Assembly: GCA_002286715.1 (NCBI GenBank)
Contig: NSJX01000072.1
Span: forward strand, 36,949 to 100,948
Reading direction: 5' to 3'
Length of the DNA: 64,000 bases
From: Dentipellis sp. KUC8613
Taxonomy: Eukaryota; Basidiomycota; Agaricomycetes; Russulales; Hericiaceae
This document shows positions 45,771 through 58,224 of this stretch, piece by piece (position 1 is the stretch's first letter; each line of letters starts with the position of its first letter). The notes under the pieces are model-generated. The model was not told the origin of the DNA, did no database searches, and worked only from the letters and a program-made list of their open reading frames with translations. A program made the position numbers and the translations under genes.

Positions 45771-48700
45771 ATGGAGACTTCTCAGGAGCAACCCGCGGAC
45801 TCTGTACCGCCTGCCAAACATGGCACACCGCAAGGCGTTGAGGCCATTTCGCAGCCGGCGCCATCCAACCAACCAGACGCCTTTCCACCACCTCCCGACC
45901 TCAACGGCGCCGACTCATCAATGAAGCTCACGGCGCAGCCGAGCATTGGCTCGTCGCAGGGTGCGGCGACGCTGCAGTCCATGGCAGACAACCAGGGCTC
46001 TGCCGGCGAACGTCAGCTCAACGTCACCGATGCTCTCAGCTACTTGGATGCTGTAAAAATGCAGTTCCAAGACCGTCCGGACGTGTACAACGTCTTCCTT
46101 GATATCATGAAGGACTTCAAGAGCCAATAGTATGTGCTCCGTGCTGTGTTCTGTTCGCATCTGACCCCGTATCAGCATCGACACCCCCGGTGTCATCTCT
46201 CGCGTCTCCACCCTCTTCCGCGGCCACCCCGCCCTCATCCAAGGCTTTAACACCTTCCTACCCGTCGGCTACCGCATCGACGTGGGCTCGGACGCACGTT
46301 CGAACGACTTCATCACCGTGACAACCCCCAGTGGCACAATGCGCCAGGCCATGTCGGGGCCTTCTGGCCTTCCCACCCCACCAGGTGTCGACAGCAGCCT
46401 CAGTCTATCCTCGGAGTATGGCGTAGGTCACGGCGCTTCTGGTTTGGCGGGCCCGTCGTCTGCGCTAGGGCTCTCACTTGGAAGCGGCGCTCCTGGGGGG
46501 ACGCGCAAGGGCGGCTCCCCGGAACCGCGCGAGAACGGCGACGATGTGGCGCGACAGGGCCTCAAACCCGCGATGGACTACGTACAACGCATCAAGACAC
46601 GCTTCAGCGACGACCCAGATACCTACAAACAATTCCTTGAAATCCTTTCCAGTCATAAATCAAACGCAAATAACGTGAGGCGCCCTACGTTCCCTACCGC
46701 CTCTAATACTGATATCTATTCTTTAGGCGGAAGTTTTTGCACGCGTCGAGGAGCTGTTCAAGGATGCGCCCGACCTGGCATCTGCGTTTCGCGAGTTTCT
46801 TGGTGCAGGGGAGGGTGGTGGCGAGACGACAATCCGAGGCATGCTTCAAGATCGACCGCGTACAGCCACACCCGTACAACTAGCAGACCACTCAAGACCG
46901 GGAAAACGCAAGCAACCTGCAGACGTACCCAGCAACGGCCTTGCATCTGCCGTCCCAGCGAAGCGGAAACGGAAAGTGGCTGATAAGGAAAAAGAGAAGG
47001 AGAAAGAGGTCGGCGCGAAAACTGCTAGTCGGGTGCGTGCTTATACGATTTTGCTCTCGATCTTTTGCTCACATTCGCCGACAGTCAAGGAAGCCCAAGG
47101 CTCCTCATGCACCTCTTGCCGACGCCTCGCCTTCCTTCTCCCAGTTCGGCACCATCCAGCCGCCCTCTCCCCGTCGCGGCCACCTCAACTCCCACCTCCC
47201 GCCCGCCCCCGCCGCCGCTCCTCCACCGTCCGCACGGGCGCCTACAGGTCCCGACGACGCACAATTCTTCGCGCGCGTGCGGCATGCCCTGGATTCACGA
47301 GAAACCTACAACGAGTTCTTGCGCTTGATCAACCTCTTCACGCAGGACTTCATCGATCGCGCGCGGCTCGTGCACGAAAGCCGGACGTTTTTGGGCGATG
47401 GGGAGCTCATGCAGCAGTTCCGCGCGATCCTGGGCTGGGACGACAGCATGGACCGCGCGATGGCTGCGCGAGAGCATGAGGACAAGATGATGGCGCCGGG
47501 CAGGCCGGTGCCGGTGCTGGAGAGGCCGACGCGGGAGGAGCTCAGCATCCGGTATGGAAGCTATCGACGGTTGCCTCCAGAGGTGCGTGCTTTCATTTAT
47601 ACGTATCTGTTTTCATGCTGAGTCTAGTTGCAGGAGATGAATGTCCAATGCTCCGGGCGAGATGAGATGTGCAAGTCCGTGTTGAACGACGAATGGATAT
47701 CGCATCCGACCTTCGCGAGCGAAGACTCGGGTTTTATGGCGCACAAGAAGAATATCTACGAAGAGGCGCTGCATAGGTCTGAGGAAGAGCGACATGAATA
47801 TGACTTCCATATCGACGCGCTCGTGCGCACCATCGGACTACTCGAGCCTATCAACAATAAGATAGCCCAGCTCAGCGCGGAGGACCGCGCGGGTTTCAAA
47901 CTGAAGCCCAATTTCGGCGGCTCAGGCAAGAGCATCCACCAGAGGATTATCAAGAAAATCTATGGACGAGAAGCGGGGCTGGAGGTTGTCCAGGCGATGC
48001 AGGATTCCCCCGCGCTCGCGATCCCCGTGGTGCTCACCCGACTGAAGCAGAAGGAGGAGGAATGGAAGCGCGCACAGCGTGAGTGGAACAAGGTCTGGCG
48101 GGAGGTCGATCGCCAGAACTACGTCAAGGCGCTCGACCACCAGAGCATTGTCTTCAAGACCGCAGACAAGAAGGCGCTCACGAGCAAGGCGTTCGTGAAC
48201 CAGATCGAGGTCGCGATGGAGGCGCAAATGTCCGCGCGCGCGGCGCTCGTCGACCCGCTCTTCGCGCGCGTGCGCCCGCGGCACCAGCTCGAGTTCGTCC
48301 TCGACGACACGGACGTGCTCAAGGACACGGTCAAGCTCACCTTCTCGTTCCTCTCGCGCCTCGCCGCGCACCAGCAGCTCCGCCTCGACGGCCAGCGCCG
48401 CCACTGGATCGAAGTGCGCCTGTTCAACCTCGTCCACGCGTTTTTCCAGGTCGGCGACGACTGGGCGGAGGTCGGCGCGCAGAACAGGATCACGGCGCCC
48501 GTGCGCGTGGGCGCGGAAGACGCGACGGGGCGCCCGACGCGCGGTGCGCTCGCGAGCAGTGCGGTGGGCGATCTGCGCAAGAATCTGCTGAAGAGCGAGC
48601 AGGCCAAGTCTGCGCGGGCGCAGCTGCGCCCTCTCCCGGTCACGGAATCTCCGTCGGGTTCCCGCCTGTCGTCGCCCGCTCCGCCCGCTAACGGTGGCGA

Positions 48701-50172
48701 TGAGGAGATGCTGCCGCCTGCAGAAGAGAAGGTTGCAGATGCAGGGCCGTCTGATAAGCGACACCAGTGCAAGCGGCGATCGTTCTTCACCAATACCTGG
48801 TTCTACACGTTCCTTAGGCTCGTCGAGGTGCGTCCCTGGCCCATCCGCTGCCCTCTCCGAGTCTGACCGATCAATTGAATATGCTTTGCCCTGCGCTCTG
48901 CTAGGTGATATACTCGCGGCTGCATTTGTTCAAGATGATAGCGAGCGAAAGGACAGCCCTGGCACATGATCCCGCAGCCGACAAGCCGCCCCAGGCTGCT
49001 GATGATCTGCAGCTGCCGACCCTCACTGAGCTCACGGGCGTCGACGTGGACACGATCACGGCCAAGCAGTACTACACGTTCTTGCTCGAGTCATGCGAGA
49101 AGCTGTTCGACAATCAGATCGAGCAGCCGGCCTTCGAGGATCAGATGCGGCACATGTTTGGGCTGAAGGTGCGTGTGTGCGGTGCGCGTCGTCATCTCTG
49201 TTCAGTCGCTCAGACTAGCGTGTGCGCTCACCTCTAGGACGCGTACAAAATCTTTACGATCGACAAGGTCCTCGGAACGCTCATCAAGCATGTGTGTTAT
49301 CTACGAGTCTTTGTCGCCGTGCACATGATCGCTGAATGAATGTTCAGGTACAAGGCTGGGAACAGGATCCCAAACTCGAGCGGCTCATGAAACTGCTGTG
49401 GGACGAGCGTCATCTGGAGAACCCGACAGTCGAGGACCACCGTGCCCTGCGCCGGCAGGCGGAGGAAATCCTGGGCCCGGATGAAAACATGTTCCGCATC
49501 GACTGGGTGAGTCCGTGTGCCTTCGCAGCTCCATTGAACCCGGGTCTTCGATGTGTTCAATGCCGAGGGGCGGCCCTGCGCGCTCTCTTCCCCATTCGTG
49601 CGTTTGCTCACGCGGACGTGTGTGCCTAGTTACCCGAGAGCAGCACCATGACATGTCAGCTCCTCAACAAGGACGGATCGAGCCTCGATGACGCGGAGGT
49701 GCTCACGGGCAGGTGGCAAGCATATGTGGAGTCGTTCACCTCGGTGCGTCCATTCATGGCCCGTCTATTTCTCTGCGTGCCTTTCACTTATCTTTTCCTG
49801 TGTAGGAGAATCCGACGCAAGGGGTGTCTCCTGCGAAAATGCGCCGTCCCTTCCTGCGCAGGCGAGTGCTCGCCGCATACGTACCTCCGATCGGTGCTGA
49901 TTGACGGCGTGCTCGCTAGGAATATGCCCAAATCGCGGTCCGCGGCGCTGCCGGACATCGTCGCGCGCGGCGGGCTCGAGATCAAGGTGTGCGTGCGCAC
50001 GTACCGGCTGTTCTACGTCTCGCACAGCGAGGATTGGCTGTGGCGCCGCCCCGTCGCGGGCGAGAGCGCGGAGGCGTCCGCGCGCCTGCATGCGAAGAAC
50101 GCCGTGCGCAAGCAGTGGCTGGAAAGGCTGGAGGCGGACCAGCGGCTCCCGCCACCGGTCAGCGTGCGTTGA
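45771..50172 (+). CDS. SIN3: SIN3 transcriptional corepressor
   Basis: Scaffold of the Rpd3/HDAC complex in the nucleus. Start [14 protein letters not shown] at 45771, stop 50170-50172. Three paired amphipathic helix domains: PAH1 ([20 protein letters not shown] ... [19 protein letters not shown]), PAH2 ([20 protein letters not shown] ... [20 protein letters not shown]) and PAH3 ([20 protein letters not shown] ... [20 protein letters not shown]). A basic stretch [18 protein letters not shown] between PAH2 and PAH3 is a likely nuclear signal. The HDAC-binding region follows: [30 protein letters not shown] and [18 protein letters not shown]. The C-terminal Sin3a_C part runs from [20 protein letters not shown] to [16 protein letters not shown]. 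About a dozen introns. Family order is complete. Confidence 0.95.
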
Positions 50173-53100
50173 TTCAGGTATGAGGGTGTTATGGTATGGT
50201 GTTGCGTATACATATGTACTCTATGTGCTCTTAATACGCTCATTGTCTTCGTGTATTGCGCAACGTTATCTTTATTTTTGGGGATTACGTCTTCGACGAC
50301 GTCGGACCTGGGGTGCGGTATGGAGAGTGTCATGGTGAGCGCTTCGTAGGTTTCTATGCGGCTCGCAGCTCGCTATAGCTACGCACCGGAGATAGAAAGC
50401 GTGCGCCGGGTTCACATGAAAGTCAATTAGACGCGGTCCTGCGCGCGCATGCCGTAGTTCCTTCTGTTGTCGCGTCCTCTCACGTTGCGGGCCCGTCGAG
50501 GCGGAGCTGGGCAATGAGTATGAGTATGGTGGGCAAACACATTGATCATGAAGCGGCAGCTACTTCATGCCGAATGCTATTTGGTCATTGCAGCAGAGCA
50601 TGAACACGATGGAGATACACGTACAGTCAACATCGGAATGCTTATGAGGCAGCGGGGTTATGATGACATGCCAACGTTATCACTCGTAACCTTCGACCAG
50701 AACGGAGAAGACGTCGACCATGTATATGAGCATCGAAGGGACCCAAGACCCACATTTCGCAAGTTCTGGTTCTCGGTTCCATGCCAGCTATCGTGCCGCG
50801 CCGGATCCAGATGCCAAGGCTGCAGTCCCCGCGGGGTGTCACTGTCGGACTCTAGCATATGCGCATATGGGCTCCTCGGCGACCTGATCATGAGTGCGGT
50901 TTCGATGCCGGGGGCGGCGCGAAGCAAAGCCACGATGCTGTGCGCGCGCGGCACAGCGCAGGGCTGCAGGATGTGCGCGCGACTGCATGCGAGCCAAGAC
51001 TCGCATCGCAGGGTGCAGGCGATCTGGCGCGTGCCACCATCAGCAAAGCTGTTTCTGCGCGTGGTGCCCGAGATCGAGCTAAGAGCTAAGGACTGCAATG
51101 GCAAGGCGTGCATGCTGATAAGTTGCAGACCGCACACAGTGCACAGTAGTGAAAAGGACCATCGACAAGTACAAGAGGTACAATACGCACGCGTTCGTGC
51201 CTGGGGGTGCGCAGAGAGCAGTGCATACTGTATGTGAGTCCGGAGCCAGATAAGGTGTTACCGGCACTCCGTGTGCAAAAGGCGTTAGGGGCTCCCGATC
51301 AAGCAAGCCGTGGTGCGCTTTTGGGAGAGGCACTGGCCAAGGCCAGGATGCACGCGGCTCGGGCATCCGCCGACGTCGGTGGCGGGGCGAGCGTTTGGCA
51401 GGTGCATGTGGTGCACGTCCGCGCGTGCTGCCAAAGGAGCAGCGCAACCTGCGTTGCCTATGTTGTAATTTTGGCCGCACGCTGCGTTAGTAGGGTTTAT
51501 CGAGCGCGGACAGGGGAGATAACGTTGGCGGCGGGCGGTAGTTTGACTTGACGGAGACAGTGCAATACTGTCACTGAGCGTCGCGCGCGGGGGTAAAAGG
51601 CGTCGTATCACCGAGGATGAGCCGAGCGAGGCGTGATAGAGGGCGTCAGGAGAGCGTGGAGGACGATCCAGGCGTTGATCGCGTTCGGCAAACGTAGTAC
51701 AACGGAATCCAGGTCCTGCGGTGTTGCAGGACACTCGACAAGAATCTATGCACCGGCATCAACGGGTTCGAAGGCGAGAGAACAGAGCTGGATCAGTACT
51801 TCTTCCAGCAGGGTCTCACGAGCAGAAGAGGGTTGCGCGGATCAAAAAGCAGGGTTGCAGTGCGTCCAAGAGTTTTCTAACATCGTGGGGACCATAAACG
51901 AGGCGACACTAGCACAATATCTCGCATGCAGTGGCACCTCGGCACATGACGCTTGCTTGTTGTAAGGCACGAGCAATACTGGGCTGATTCTGAAACATAT
52001 GGAGCCTATATGTCCAGATGAGAAGAGGAGAGAGATAAGCCATAGAAAGTGAGCGGGCGTACTACACAGGCCCGGACGGATCGCGAACGATGAGGTTGCC
52101 CTGAAGCTATATCTTTAGTATCGGGTATCTAGGGTCTGTGCCTTCTTAGATGGAGGAAGTAGGACCGGAAGGTTTGATGAGATCATCGGATTCGGGGAGG
52201 CAAGATGGCAAGACGGGCTCTGAAGCGGTGACAAGCTTTCTTTCGACAGTCTTCCATGGATCATTAAGGCTGTCTTCCGGGAGGATTTTGTTGTTTCAGA
52301 AGAGTCGACGAGCTGTCACGGAGTTCGGTAGGTTAACAGGAGATGATGATCTGGCCCTTGGCCGCTCCAGGGCCCACGAAACAATAGGAGTGATGTGTGG
52401 ACGGCATACGATAAGCAATATGAACTTGAAAGCTCACGATAACACTTCATCAGTCCCGTGATTCCATGGATATTACAACGCCTCCCGCGGGTTGCAGAGA
52501 GAGCGATTCTTGTTCCAATAATAAATTTGGGTGTTGTGTCCAATGATAGATGCACCGAATGGCGACATAGGAGATTATTTGGGGAGGTGTTGACGACGTC
52601 CGAGTCGAAGTGAACCAACGTGGCGGGCCATTATCACGGCGCCGTGCGTGTGGACCCGGACCAAAATAGGATCGGAAGGACATTTGTCCGATTGGATCTA
52701 AACTTGGGACAAAAAGCGCGTGCGGGCGGGGTCATGCGTACGCCTTTGAACGAGACACGCTACCACAAAGTCGTAGCACATGAGTCGGTCTCCACGAACA
52801 CTCTCTCCATGCGTCTCTCGAAGCTCTGTGGATCTGCAACATAGCGGTGCGCTGTCGCCATTGATTTTGACATATGGACGCACTCGGAGTTACTTCTTCC
52901 CCACCACTCCGAGATTTGATTCCGCCCGATGTCTTCCAGCTTGACCGGGACGGCCGGTGATTGTCGTGTGACCTGCACCTCTTGCGGTGAGTTTGATATT
53001 CTTCTGCTTTGGAGGATCCAACTGGAGCATTTTCAGGTCTGTATTCGGTACCTGGTCCATCAGCGATCCACCATTCTGTCTGCAGACCGAAAGGGGCCAT

Positions 53101-53447
53101 CAGTAGCACACGGTAGGGCACGCGTGATTCAGATTTCAGATGAGATACTGCTTGCCGGTTAGGACGCGGCGCACGACACGTCCATGTGGAACACGGAAGA
53201 AGCACCAGTCCTCAAGGTGGGGATTACGACTTTGGGCAGGGTGCTTATCTCGAACCGCTTTACAGCCTCAGATTACGTGACTATCTCTGCGAAGAGTTCC
53301 CATTGCCTGGCCAAGCGACCCATCCCGTGCTCCAATACATAAGGACGTATGCATGGCGAAATATTGTCCTTCGTCTGGCCCGCCTACCCGCGCGAGAGCT
53401 AGCTGCAGACCTGCCCAGGTACACGGGACTCCAGCCGACTAGCAGCC
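50173..53447. other. Gene-free stretch, 3.3 kb
   Basis: Between SIN3 and the OPT gene. Frames on both strands are short, Arg/Cys/Ser-rich and have no family likeness. The longest plus frame (50542-51237) shows no conserved pattern. A minus frame at 52978-52760 ends in a Trp-rich, fairly balanced stretch (NQISEWWGRSNSECVHMSKS) and might be a relic exon, but nothing around it supports a gene. The last 250 bases should contain the OPT promoter. Confidence 0.4.
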
Positions 53448-56400
53448 ATGTCAGCCCTCGACGAGAAGATCGACAGCGTCTCCTCCGTTGATATCGAGAA
53501 GCACGCCGGCCAGGGTGGTACGTACTACCTCTCATCTTCGCGAGGGACATGACTGACCATCCGCATACTCTCTTCCTTTGCTGCTGCAGTCATCTCAGAT
53601 GTTGTAAGTCCAGCCATCGCCATCATCCTAATGACTTCCTCCGACACAGTCTCTTCTAGCACGGCGAAACCGGGCCCGAAGACCCCAACTATGACCCCGT
53701 CAATGCGGAGATTGGCGAACTCGGTACGCACCACTATGCTTTCATCGTAGCTGCCAGGCTCAATGCATGGTGTTCAGAGGAGGATTCCCCCTACCCCGAA
53801 GTTCGATCCGCCGTGTCGAACACCGACGATCCCGAGATGCCATGCTCGACTCCCCGTGCATGGGTGTTCGGTACGTGATTTTCATTCTTCAAAAAAGGAA
53901 TCTTGTTGACAAAAGCGGCTGTAGGTATCTTTTGGGCTATCATCATCCCTGTAAGAGCCACGTCTGGTATGCAAAAGGCTATATTCTGATATACATGTCG
54001 CAATGCAGGGTGTCAACCAATTCTTCTTCTTCCGCTATCCATCGGTCACCATCTACTCGGTAAGCACTGGCGCTAATTATCTGCACAAACTAGCGCTGAT
54101 GTTTCCATATCGATCGTTCTTGCTCTCTAGATCGTCCCCCAGCTGCTGACTTTCCCGCTGATGAAAATCTGGGAGAGGATCATTCCCAGCGTTCGTATCT
54201 TCGGCTTGTCTATGAACCCCGGACCTTTCACCGTCAAGGAGCACGTCATCATCACTATCATGGCAGCCGTTGGTGCTCAATCGGCCTATGCGGTATGTAT
54301 ATTCACATACTAGAACCTCCGTGCTTGCGCAGAAACGCTGACAAACGGAACTAGACCGATATTGTCGCCGTCCAGCGCGTGTTCTACGGCCAGCAGTACA
54401 ACTTCAGCTGTGAGTACATTTCGCGTTGCAAATGACGTCTGGCTCACATGCGTATGTAGACCAATGGCTCCTCGTCATGTCGACGCAGCTCATCGGGTTC
54501 TCGATTGGTGGCGTCTGCAAGCGCTTCTTGGTGTCGCCGCCGTCCATGAGTCAGTGCATCTTCAATCTGCCCAGTGTGATTCGCATTTCTCATACTTTTC
54601 TGCAGTCTGGCCGACCAACTTGGTCACGTCTGCGCTGTTCAACACCCTCCACGCGCGTGTGACGGCTGGTAGCGAGCTGCGCGGTGGTCTCTCCCGAGAG
54701 CGCTTCTTCCTCTACGTCTTCATCGGCTACTGGTGCTGGAGTGCGTACCCCGATTTTCATCACGAGTAGCGCTTCCTGACTAGATACGCTTCAGATTGGA
54801 TCCCTGGATACTTGTTCACGGCTCTCAGGTATGTATAAGTTTGCTTGTCACGCATTCGCAGATCACTCAAACCTATTTCCGTAGTGTGTTCTCCTGGGTA
54901 TGAAGATGTTCCTGATCTATTGCGCTGCTTTTCACTGACTTCACCCACCCAAAGGTGACATGGATCCGTCCTGACAACGTCGTAAGTATTCTCGCTCGTT
55001 ATCAATCTGAAACGTCGACTCAAACTACTTTCGCACTAGAAACTCAACCAGCTGTTCGGCTACAGCCACGGCCTGGTACGCAGTCTTCCGTCATAGACTG
55101 AAACTAGAAGCTAAAGACGCATATAGGCTATGGGTCTTATCACCTTCGATTGGGGCCAGGTTACTTTCAACAACAGCCCGTGCGTATACCATTGACTACG
55201 TTGCCTCCTACCTAACTGACCCATGCTCTTTGTTAGGCTTCCCGTCCCTTGGTGGGCTGCTGCCAACATCGGTATCGCCGTCGTTGTGTTCTACTGTAAG
55301 CAACGTTTCTTGACTGAAAGCACCCCAACTAATGCGCGACGCAGGGATCATTACGCCTGCCCTCTACGTACGTGAACGTATTACTGAGCGTGACAATAAG
55401 ATTTACATAGGCGCACTGTCGATTAGTACACGAACACCTGGTATGCGAAGTACCTCCCGATTATCTCGAGCAACTCCTTCGACAACACCGGCGGCTCCTA
55501 CAACGTCACCAAGATCATCACTGCCGAGGCCACCCTCGACGAGGAGGCGTACCACAACTACAGCCCTCTGTTCCTCTCGTTCGTAAAATTAGCTTTTAGT
55601 CGCGTTTCCCGATGCTAATCAATTGTGGTCACTAGGACTGGTTTCGCCGTCAGCTACGGGCTGTCGTTCGCATCCATCACCGCGACGCTCATGCACACGT
55701 TCCTGTACTACCGCAAGCAGCTCTGGACTCAGGCGCGCCGCTCGCTCAACGAGCAGCCGGACATCCACGCCCGCCTCATGTCGGTGTACCCTCAGGTGCC
55801 CGAGTGGTGGTATGGCCTCGTCTTCAGTGAGAACTATTGCCGTCGGTTATGCCCTTCTCCCGTTCTAATATTGCCGCACATCCAGTGGTGATGTTCGCCT
55901 TTGGCTTGATCGTCATTGAGGTCTGGCACACCCAGATGCCCGTCTGGGCCTTTATCTTGGCGCTCATCGTCTGTGCGTATCCGGTCAACAACCTGTGCTT
56001 TCCTTGACTATACTGATAGCCGCGTATCGCAGCCTTCGTCTACACGATCCCCATTGGTGTCATCCAGGCCATCACGAACCAGCAAGTCGGGCTCAACGTC
56101 ATCACGGAGCTGATCATCGGCTACGCGCTCCCTGGACACCCGCTCGCGATGATGATGTTCAAGACCTGGGGATACATCACGATGTCGCAAGGTCCGTAAC
56201 ACGTTCACCTCGCCGTGATGACCGACCGGGAATTGATGCCCTTGCGTCTGTAGCCCTGCAGTTCACCTCGGACTTCAAGCTCGCGCATTACATGAAGGTG
56301 CCGCCGCGCCCCATGTTCTTCTGCCAGGTCGTCGCCGCCGTCATCGCGGGTACCGTGCAGTTGGGTGTGCAGGCGTGGTTGTTCACGAACATCGACGGCA

Positions 56401-57443
56401 TGTGCACGCCGCACCAGAAGGACGGGTACGTCATTTTGTCGTTCCGTACGACCAAGCGGCATGTCGTTGACATCCCGTTTTTTGTGATGTAGATTCATCT
56501 GCCCCTCGACGACTGTCTTCGGTGAGTCTCACATGTTGAACCGTTCCTTGAGTACCTGTTAATCGAGATGTTATTTCAGGAACCGCCTCTATCATCGTAC
56601 GTATTATTGACTGTGCTTGATTTTGGGCGTCGCTGACCTGATAACAGTGGGGTGTCATCGGCCCCAAGCGCATCTTCTCGCACGGCGCCATCTACTAGTA
56701 CGTATTCATCAGAGCTCGAGCTACACCAGAATCTGACCCCACATTGTGCAGCCCCCTCCTCTTCTTCTTCCTCATCGGCGCGATCTTGCCCGTCATCCAG
56801 TGGGCTGTGCACAGGAGGTTCAAGGTCGGCATCCTCAAGTACCTCAAGTACGTATCCCCCCCGCATGAACCCTACCGGGCCTCCTGCTAATGTTCTCTCA
56901 GCTTCCCTCTCATCTTCACCGGTACCGGTAACATCCCCCCCGCGACGCCGATCAACTACGTGCCGTGGGTCATCATCGGTTTCATCTTCAACTACGTTAT
57001 TCGCCGCCGTAACTTCGCGTGGTGGTCCAAGTACAACTGTAAGCTCGTCTTGTCGTCGCTCTTCGAGAGTCGTCGGGGTCTAATCGCTGGTGTGCAGATG
57101 TCTTGTCGGCCGGTCTCGATTCGGCGTATGCTGTTGGCATTCTAGTCATCTTCTTCTGGTTCGTCTGCCACTCTACTTCACTTGCTGTCTCCGACGATTA
57201 AGCGTCCGCTTGTCCGCTCTCTACAGCCTCCAGTATCCGAGGAACGGCGCGATTGGTGCCGACACCATCCAGTCCTGGTGGGGTACGTGCTACATCCCAC
57301 AACCTGTCCACTCTAGCACATTTGACTGACGCCTTACTCTCCGCGCAGGCAACACTGTGTACGCCAACACGGCCGACTCGCTGGGCACGCCGTTGATCTC
57401 GCTGCCGGATGGGCAGACGTTCGGGCCGCAGACGTGGCAATAA
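53448..57443 (+). CDS. OPT-family oligopeptide transporter
   Basis: Proton-coupled importer of tetra- and pentapeptides or glutathione in the plasma membrane. Start [20 protein letters not shown] at 53448, stop TAA 57441-57443. Split into more than 20 short exons; the second, at about 53590-53603, is only 14 nt. Family blocks: [37 protein letters not shown] (NPG-like region before helix), [18 protein letters not shown] (the OPT hallmark NPGPFxxKEH), [121 protein letters not shown] and [20 protein letters not shown]. The end is ...[12 protein letters not shown]. Complete and intact as far as seen. Confidence 0.95.
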
Positions 57444-58224
57444 TGGGTGCTTCGGTTATGCTGTTGTAACTGTATAATGGGTTTCTAGACTACGTGTCTG
57501 ACGAGCTTTTATGTGTATTTGCGAATGGCGCCCTCTGCGGCGACGCCTTTCAATATATGATTTCTGATGCCGCGGGCTCTACTCATTTCACCACTGTCGT
57601 GACGATGCAAGCTAAGGGAAAGCAATCTATTTGAATACTGCAGCTACCAGAGCTGCTCGAGATCGTTGTGCAATAGTACATGAAGTTCCTATCCAGATTC
57701 TCGAACCAGAAGATGATTCACATCAACGTACACATATTCCTGTCAAGACCTAACTTCCATTGGTAACCATTGGGATGCGCCGCTGGCGGGCGCGATGCTA
57801 TCTTTCCTTCAGTTCAAACAAGTCATTTCGCCATCATTTATACCTTCGTTTGGGGTTATTCTGGACTCGTACATCAGCATACTGTAGGGGGATGCAAGAG
57901 CCGATGCAACTGACCAAGGACATTCCGGCCTTCGCAGAAAGAACCACAGATGAAGTTAGAGATGGGAAGACGGAAGGAACTGCGACGCACGAGACTGGCC
58001 GCCAAGTCATCCCTGCTACTTGAAGGGTGCGGATACATTGAGTCTCGAGGATCTCTTCTCCTCGCGACACGCTCGTCGCCTGGTGATACGCGGTGTAAGA
58101 CGATGGCTGACGGCGTATCGATAAAGATACGTACGAGCGTTGTGCCATGCTTGATCTCTGCACGTGCACGGATTTCTCGTGCACCCTGCATAGTGCGCAC
58201 CAGTACCAGTCGGATATGTGGTAG
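57444..58224. other. Intergenic between convergent genes, 0.78 kb
   Basis: 3' flanks of the OPT gene (+) and of the coiled-coil gene (-). No family-like frame; short open frames on the minus strand at 57834-58200 look like chance. Confidence 0.45.

Noticed and set aside
50542..51237. 231-codon plus-strand open frame
   Set aside because: Random-looking composition (Cys, Arg, Ser rich), no motif, no supporting introns or neighbours.
52760..52978. Minus-strand frame with WWGRSNSECVHMSKS
   Set aside because: Balanced composition caught the eye, but no upstream or downstream exon extends it and no family was recognised.
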